Origin: Lunularia cruciata
Taxonomy: Eukaryota; Streptophyta; Marchantiopsida; Lunulariales; Lunulariaceae
Assembly: GCA_948567375.1 (NCBI GenBank)
Contig: OX419759.1
Location: 16,026,744-16,090,743, forward strand
DNA length: 64,000 bases
Reading direction: 5' to 3'
Shown here: piece after piece, positions 58,125-64,000 of the stretch
Layout: every line of letters begins with the position of its first letter
How positions within the stretch are numbered: position 1 is the first letter of the stretch
Notes under the pieces: model-generated
Seen by the model: the letters and a program-made list of their open reading frames with translations, nothing else
Databases searched by the model: none
Told to the model about the DNA's origin: nothing
Made by a program: the position numbers and the translations under genes

Positions 58125-58781
58125 TCAATTTTGTCTTAGAATTTGGAGGACCTCTCGTAGATGTTGTTTGTGTTCCATCATTGTGCTACTATATACTAAG
58201 ATATTTTCCAAGAAGACAATAACAAACTCATCCAAGTATGGACAAAATATGTCATTCATTAGACTTTTGAAAGTGGCAAGTGCATTGGTGAGGCCAAAAG
58301 GCATCACACGATACTCAAAGTGGCCATACCTAGTTCAAAAGGTAGTTTTGTACACATCTTCCTCTACAATTCGGATTTGATTGTAACCACTCTGCAAGTC
58401 CAATTTGGTGAAGTATCTCACTCCATGGAGTTGATCAAACAAGTCATCCATGCGAGGTTAGGGGTATTTGTTCTTCACTGTTTGCTGATTGAGACCTCAA
58501 TAGTCAATGCACATGCGCATTGTACCATCTTTCTTCTTCACAAACAAGACAAGAGCCCCACATGGTGATACTCTAGGTTGGATGAACCTCTTTTGCAGCA
58601 TCTCCTCAATTTGAGTCTTACATTCCTCTAACTCATGAGGTGATAGGTGATATGGAGCCTTACAAGGAGGTGTCTTCCTTGAGAGTGTCTCAATTTTATG
58701 ATCTACTCTCCTTTTTGGTGGTAATCCTGAGGGTAGATCATTGGGAAAGACATCTTGAAATTCATCCACTACAACCTTCAA
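58125..58781 (-). pseudogene. Chromovirus reverse transcriptase, broken
   Basis: VVDEFQDVFPNDLPSGLPP opens the domain. [20 protein letters not shown] and MCIDY follow, then a break near 58490, then [12 protein letters not shown]. The catalytic box reads FLENILVYS, so both paired Asp residues are replaced. Confidence 0.9.
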
Positions 58782-58909
58782 TTTCTTAGGAATTTGTCTA
58801 TTGAGTTGTGCACTCTACACTTCTCTTATTAGACCCATGAAACATTTATCAGTCTTTTAGACAATTGCCGTCCCTATGACATATAGAGGCAGATCCTGCC
58901 TGGATGATT

Positions 58910-59109
58910 NNNNNNNNNNNNNNNNNNNNNNNNNNNNNNNNNNNNNNNNNNNNNNNNNNNNNNNNNNNNNNNNNNNNNNNNNNNNNNNNNNNNNNNNNNN
59001 NNNNNNNNNNNNNNNNNNNNNNNNNNNNNNNNNNNNNNNNNNNNNNNNNNNNNNNNNNNNNNNNNNNNNNNNNNNNNNNNNNNNNNNNNNNNNNNNNNNN
59101 NNNNNNNNN
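58910..59109. other. Assembly gap (200 N)
   Basis: Exactly 200 N. Comparison with the plus-strand copy (63340-63400) shows that the two flanks are contiguous there, so little or no sequence is missing. Confidence 0.95.
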
Positions 59110-59350
59110 TTTCTTTAACCCCAATGATTGACCATTGGTGGGTTCTCACTACTTTCTTCCTCCAATCTACCATAGGGTTGTAATGCTCCATCCATGGCAT
59201 GCCTAAGATTGCATCATAACAAACTAATGGTATCACTTGCCACTGAATTGCTTCTTGTCATTCTCCTACAAAGAGTGTTACTCGTCAAGGTAATGATTCA
59301 ATCCTCTCTATTTGCCCATTAGGCAACTCTACTTCTTCACTCCAATCTCT

Positions 59351-59557
59351 CTATAGATCCATTCCCAATCTTATTGCAAAAGAGCAAGATAAGAAATTCT
59401 TTGTTGTTCCTGGATCAATTAATACTCTCACTTGATTGCCTTCTAGGACTCCATTCACAACAATCAATTGTGATCTTTGCGTATTAGTCTTCTTCTTTCC
59501 CTTGCTTCTCTTCTTCCTTATTGAGCCAGTAAGGTCACGAGGTACATTTACCAGCAA
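59351..59557 (-). pseudogene. Chromovirus aspartic protease
   Basis: QLIVVNGVLEGNQVRVLIDP then GTTKNFLS is the retropepsin active-site region. The usual D-S/T-G reads DPG here. Confidence 0.8.
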
Positions 59558-59659
59558 TCTTCATTTCCAAAGTGATTTCCACTTCCTCATCTTCAATGCG
59601 CCTCTTCATGTTGTTCAAAGATCACCCGTACAAAGGCCGAGGGCCTCTAGGGAAATGAG

Positions 59660-60470
59660 TGCAATAGTTGGTAGATATGTGCCCAATATGGCCACAATTC
59701 TAACAATGGCATTGTTCTCCTTGAGTTCCTTCTCCTCATGGGACTCCATCTCTTTGTTCTTCTACTTGTCGACGCTCCCCTTGAAGCGGTCATGCTCCTT
59801 GATCTCAAAATCAAAGGTTACCCCAATTCCATCGGTACTCATCCACCCATGTGTGGCATTTTTTCTTGATAATGTTGAGGTGGAACTACTCCTTCACCTC
59901 CACCCAGTGCTCTTACTATTCTCTGCCTACAAGCAATGGCTTCAAATATAGTGCAAGGATTTTGCACCATGACTTCCTTGCAAATCCGCTCCTTTAACCC
60001 TTGTTTGAAATTGTCAAGAGCCTCTATTGGACTCATGTTGGTTATTGCAACTAGTAGATCCAGAAATGCCTCTATATACTCTTGTACACTGTTCTTTTGT
60101 CTCAATCCCCATAGTCGGGTTTAAGCCATCTGCACAAAATCCAACGATTGGAAATTCTTCAGCAATCCTTCTTGCATTGCTGTCCACATGACCTCCCTTC
60201 TCTTTGCTAACATGGATCTTTCCCAAGCATCATACCATGTGAGAGCTTTATCGGTCAAGTACCTACATGCAAACACGCTTGCAACATGTTTCGTGATCTT
60301 TGTTGAGAATAATCAAAAATATTGATTCATTCTTGAGATCCAATTTTCCATTACTCCCATCATACACTGCCCTTTGTAAGGTTTGATGTTGCAAGTCGTC
60401 TTCATTTGGAGTAGTAATGTGGCTTCTTTGTTGATAGGGTTCGTAGGCACAGGTGCCTCTCCAAGTACTT
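59660..60470 (-). pseudogene. Chromovirus gag with zinc knuckle, partial
   Basis: Gag fragments include SVQEYIEAFLDLLVAITNMS and PIEALDNFKQGLKERI (60105-59839). A CCHC knuckle follows near 59690-59740 (NCGHIGHIS with a stop inside). Several stops and frame changes occur. The frame begins abruptly at the plus-strand LTR at 60478. Confidence 0.75.
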
Positions 60471-60477
60471 TAGTCGT

Positions 60478-61213
60478 TGTAATACCAAGAGCTAGCCATA
60501 TGATCTAGATGTGAAATTTGGTTTAGTAACATCTAGAATGATATTATACATAGTGGTCAAAATAGATCAAATATAAGTATCACCAAAAGAGTACTTTTAC
60601 TAATAGGGTAGAAACCAAAATGGAATGAGAACCTCAGAACCAATAGCTAGACATATGATTTAAAGGTGAGAATTGGTTTGGTAACATCTTGAAGGTTGTT
60701 ACACATGATGGACTAAACAAATTAGAAAGAGGTATCACCAAAAGGGGACTTCTACTAATTGAGTAGTAACCAAAATATGCCTAAAATCTTTGAAGGCAAT
60801 TTTGGAGGCCTAAATGGATGAATTAGACCTCGAAAATGTACAGATTTACCCCCCAACAGAGGAAAGGTTGGCCTTGCATCCTCCTTGGTTTGTCTCGTGA
60901 AGAATTTTCCAATGGTACCTTCCGAACGTGATTCTGAGACTCTTACACAAAGATTCCCTAAAAGATTCCCTCCGGTCAAAGCTTGTTTGACCAGCTAGAT
61001 AGGACCTAGACCAACATGTCACCCATCTAAGTAAGTAATCCAAGGGTGGAGCTTGCTAACATGTCATCTATTTGTGTGCCTAATCCTATGTGGAGCTTCC
61101 TTGGAGGAGATCACCTTTGTTTATATAATAAAGAGAAGGTGCTCCTTTGGGGCATCAAATGTTTGAGTGTGAAGTTTGTGTTTTCTTTCTTCTCCTGTCC
61201 TCGGAGTATTACA
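60478..61213 (+). mobile_element. 5' LTR of the plus-strand chromovirus
   Basis: 736 bp with the perfect inverted ends TGTAATACC and GAGTATTACA. A TATATAATAAAG stretch near 61115-61130 could be the promoter TATA region. Confidence 0.9.
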
Positions 61214-61214
61214 A

Positions 61215-61226
61215 TGGTATCAGAGC
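61215..61226 (+). promoter_or_regulatory. Primer-binding site for initiator tRNA-Met
   Basis: TGGTATCAGAGC, one base after the LTR, is complementary to the 3' end of plant initiator methionine tRNA, the usual primer in this group. Confidence 0.92.
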
Positions 61227-61559
61227 AAGTGTCTCAATCCAAGAGAGTGGATCATCCCTTTTGGAAGAGCACGAACTACTAAAACTAAGTAATTTGAGGT
61301 GGAGAACATACAGTAATTGCGAGACTTAGGAAGGATTGTGGAGAGTAGATGGGATGGATGCACCGGGAGGAAAATTTCCCGCACCTAGCTTTCCATTCTT
61401 GAATCCATTCCACATCAAGGTTATGTACATCCAGCGTGAGAAAATGAGGGTATTGCTAGTTTATCACTTTGGTGCATAATTCATGGACAGGGTGATGAAC
61501 TCACCAGATCCGGTCATTCTACCTATGGTGATATATGACAAAGAGTGGGATTTGACAAT

Positions 61560-62830
61560 CTACATTCTATTATGATGATAAGGATATGAATGTCCCAAAT
61601 CCTCTCCCTTTCAACACTCATGTAGAAATCTATTATGTAGTGAGACCAAAAGTGATGTTTAGAGATTTTGTGGTTAGGAATTTTGGCAAGGAGTATTATC
61701 AACAAGTGATAGCTTCTAAGGTCCCAATGGTAGTTCCAATAGTTTGTGCGCCTTCCAAAGTGATCATATTGACTCTATATTGAAGTAGACATTAGCAATT
61801 GAGTGTTGCAAGAACAATGGAACTGCAATTGCAAGAGCCGGTGCAAGGAATGCAAGGGATGTTGAATGAATTTCAAGAGATTAAGATGACATGGAGGCAT
61901 TACAAAGTCAAGTGCAGATCCTCAGGAACGATCAAGCCATGCAAGAAGAAGAGCCGTATCAAAATCCAGTACCTACGACTGAACTACTTGGAGAGACACC
62001 TGTGCCTATGAACCCTATCAACGATGAAGCCACATTGCTACTCCGGATGAAGATGACTTGCAACATCAAGCCTTACAAGAGGCAGCGTATGATGGGAGTG
62101 GTGGAAAATTGGATCTCAAGAATGAATTGATATTTCCGATTGTTCTCAACAAAGATCACGGAGCATGCTGCAGGCGTGTTTGCATGTGGGTACTTGACCG
62201 ATAAAGCCCTCACATGGTGTGATGCTTGGGAACGATCCATGTTGGCCAAGAGAAGGGAGGTCATGTAGACGGCAATGCAAGAAGGATTCTTGAAGAATTT
62301 CCAATTGGTGGATTTTGTGCAAATGGCTCGAACCCGACTATGGGGATTGAGACAAAAGAACATAATATAAGAGTGTGTGGAGGCATTTCTGGATCTACAA
62401 GTCACGATAACCGACATGAGTCCAGTAGAGGCTCTCAACAATTTCAAACAAGGTTCAAGGAGCGGATTCGCCAAGAAGTCATGGTGCAAAATCCTTGCAT
62501 AGTATTTGAAGCCATTGCTTGTGCGCAAAGAATAGTAGGAGCATTAGGTGGGAGTGAAGAGGTAGTTCCACCTCAACATTATTGGTCAGAAATGCCACAT
62601 ATAGGTGGACCAATACCAATAGAATGGGGCAAACTTCAATTTTGAGATCGAGGAGCGTGACCGCATCAAGGAGAGCATAGACAGGTAGAAGAACAAAGAG
62701 ATGGAGTTCCACGAGGAGAAGGAACTCAAGGAGAACAACACCATTACTACAATTGTGGCCGTATTGGGCACATATCTACTAATTGTTGCACTCGTTTCCC
62801 TAGAGGCCCTTGGCCTTTGTGTAGGTGATC
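61560..62830 (+). pseudogene. Chromovirus gag, broken
   Basis: Gag forms the particle. The core includes ITEHAAGVFACGYLTDKALT then WCDAWERS, and MSPVEALNNFKQG. A knuckle near 62740-62790 reads YYNCGRIGHISTNC, in which the first Cys is Tyr. Frame changes lie near 62280, 62450 and 62640. Upstream, 61227-61560 is untranslated leader. Confidence 0.78.
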
Positions 62831-62989
62831 TTTGAACAACATGGAGAGGCACATTGAAGAGGAGGAGGTGGAAATCACTTCAAAAACCAAAGATTGCCAG
62901 TAAATGTACCTTGCGGCCTTATTGGCTCAATAAGGAAGTAGAGAAGCTAGGGAAGGAAGAAGACTGATGCGCAAAGATCCCGAAAGGCA

Positions 62990-63184
62990 ATCTCACAATT
63001 GATTGTTGTGAATGGAGTCCTAGAAGGCAATCAAGTGAGAGTATTAATTGATCCAGGAACAACAAAGAATTTCTTATCTTGCTCTTTTGCAATAAGATTG
63101 GGAATGGATCTAGAGAGAGATGGGAGTGAAGAAGTAGAGTTGCCTTATGGGCAAACAGAGAGGATTGAATCATTACCTTGACGG
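62990..63184 (+). pseudogene. Chromovirus aspartic protease
   Basis: LIVVNGVLEGNQVRVLIDPG then TTKNFLSC, the same as the minus-strand copy, with DPG at the active site. A stop follows at 63179-63181. Confidence 0.8.
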
Positions 63185-63484
63185 GTAACACTCTTTGTAG
63201 GAGAATGACAAGAAGCAATTGAGTGGCAAGTGATACCATTAGTTTGTTATGATGCAATCTTAGGCATGCCATGGATGGAGCATTACAACCCTTTGGTAGA
63301 TTGGAGGAAGAAAGTAGTGAGAACCCACCAATGGTCAATCATTGGGGTTAAAGAAAAATCACACAAGTAGGAACTGCCTCTATATGTCATAGGGATGGCA
63401 ACTATCTATAAGACCGATAGATGTTTCATGTGTCTAATAAGAGAAGTGTAGAGTGCAAAACTTTATGGACAAATTCTTGAGAAA

Positions 63485-64000
63485 TTGACGGTTGTGGTGG
63501 ATGAATTTCAAGATGTCTTTCCCAATGATCTACCCTCAGGATTACCACCAAACAGGAGAGTAGATTATAAAATTGAGACACTCTTAGGGAAGACACCTCC
63601 TCGTAAGGCCCCATATTGCCTATCACCTCATGAGTTGGAGGAGTGTAAGACTCAAATTGAGGAGATGCCATAGAAGGGGTTCATCCAACCTAGCATATCA
63701 CCATATGGAGCTCCTGTCTTGTTTGTGAAGAAGAAAGATGGTACAATGCACATGTGCATTGACTATTGAGGTCTCAATCAACAAACAATGAAGAACAAAT
63801 ACCCCTTAACTCGCATAGATGACTTGTTTGATCAACTCCATGGAGCAAGATACTTCAGCAAATTGGACTTGCGGAGCAGTTACAATTAAATCCGAATTGC
63901 AGAGGAAGATGTGTACAAAACTTCCTTTTGAACCAAGTATGGCCACTTTGAGTATCTTGTGATGCCTTTTGGTCTCACCAATGCACCTGCCACTTTCATG
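63485..64000 (+). pseudogene. Chromovirus reverse transcriptase, N-terminal part, cut by window end
   Basis: [49 protein letters not shown] (first Asp present) and [14 protein letters not shown] are visible. Stops lie near 63671, 63767 and 63887, plus one near 63929. The catalytic YxDD box would lie beyond the window. Confidence 0.88.

Larger units (their letters stand above)
55195..60477 (-). mobile_element. Degenerate Ty3/gypsy chromovirus, minus strand, 5' truncated
   Basis: Reading leftward: partial gag, zinc knuckle, protease, RT, RNase H, integrase, chromodomain, 3' LTR (55929-55195). Its 5' LTR and roughly 0.77 kb of leader and gag are missing. By comparison with the plus copy, homology begins at the position matching 61986. 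Nonsense codons, frameshifts and catalytic changes make it inactive. Confidence 0.9.
60478..64000 (+). mobile_element. Ty3/gypsy chromovirus, plus strand, continues past window
   Basis: 5' LTR, primer-binding site, gag, zinc knuckle, protease and the N-terminal RT are present. It is the same family as the minus-strand copy and is arranged head-to-head with it, so 61986-64000 mirrors about 60470-58240. Stops and shifts show it is also decayed. Confidence 0.9.

Overview
This is a eukaryotic nuclear window from a green plant of the streptophyte lineage (land plant or close algal relative; the sequence does not let me say which). The evidence is a plant-type TARGET OF RAPAMYCIN (TOR) kinase gene split into about 58 exons, a cinnamyl-alcohol-dehydrogenase-like remnant, an AAACCCTAA telo-box, and decayed Ty3/gypsy, Ty1/copia and chromovirus elements. 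One 200-N assembly gap is present.

Layout. (1) 1-6740: a Ty3/gypsy element whose reading frame runs C5-cytosine DNA methyltransferase, reverse transcriptase, RNase H, integrase, PHD finger. It carries nonsense codons, and two nested solo LTRs of another family sit inside the methyltransferase. A 3' LTR follows a polypurine tract. (2) 6741-about 9600: the 3' part of a Ty1/copia pol, the start of its 3' LTR, and a decayed coiled-coil-like stretch. (3) 10078-10612: a two-exon remnant of a CAD-type alcohol dehydrogenase on the + strand. (4) 12684-50827, minus strand: the TOR gene. I could follow every coding exon from the HEAT repeats through FAT, FRB, kinase and FATC to the terminal WCPFW, and all splice phases agree; the only uncertain exon is the first. 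The predicted protein is about 2500 aa with no internal stop, so the gene looks intact. (5) 50828-55194: the TOR upstream region, then a very AT-rich block without genes. (6) 55195-64000: two head-to-head chromoviruses of one family. One is on the minus strand, truncated at its 5' end, with a chromodomain. The other is on the plus strand with 5' LTR, PBS, gag, protease and the start of RT, and runs off the window.

The most unusual items are two. The first is the retrotransposon that encodes both a DNA-methylation writer (MTase) and a chromatin reader (PHD) in one frame. The second is a family of about 30 hairpin-bearing repeats found only in four large TOR introns, all in the same orientation (antisense to TOR). 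One of these introns, 8.27 kb of repeats, splits the kinase domain just after the DFG motif. A related palindromic motif (GTTGTAAACAAC core) is found in other TOR introns, once inside a 33-bp-arm inverted repeat.
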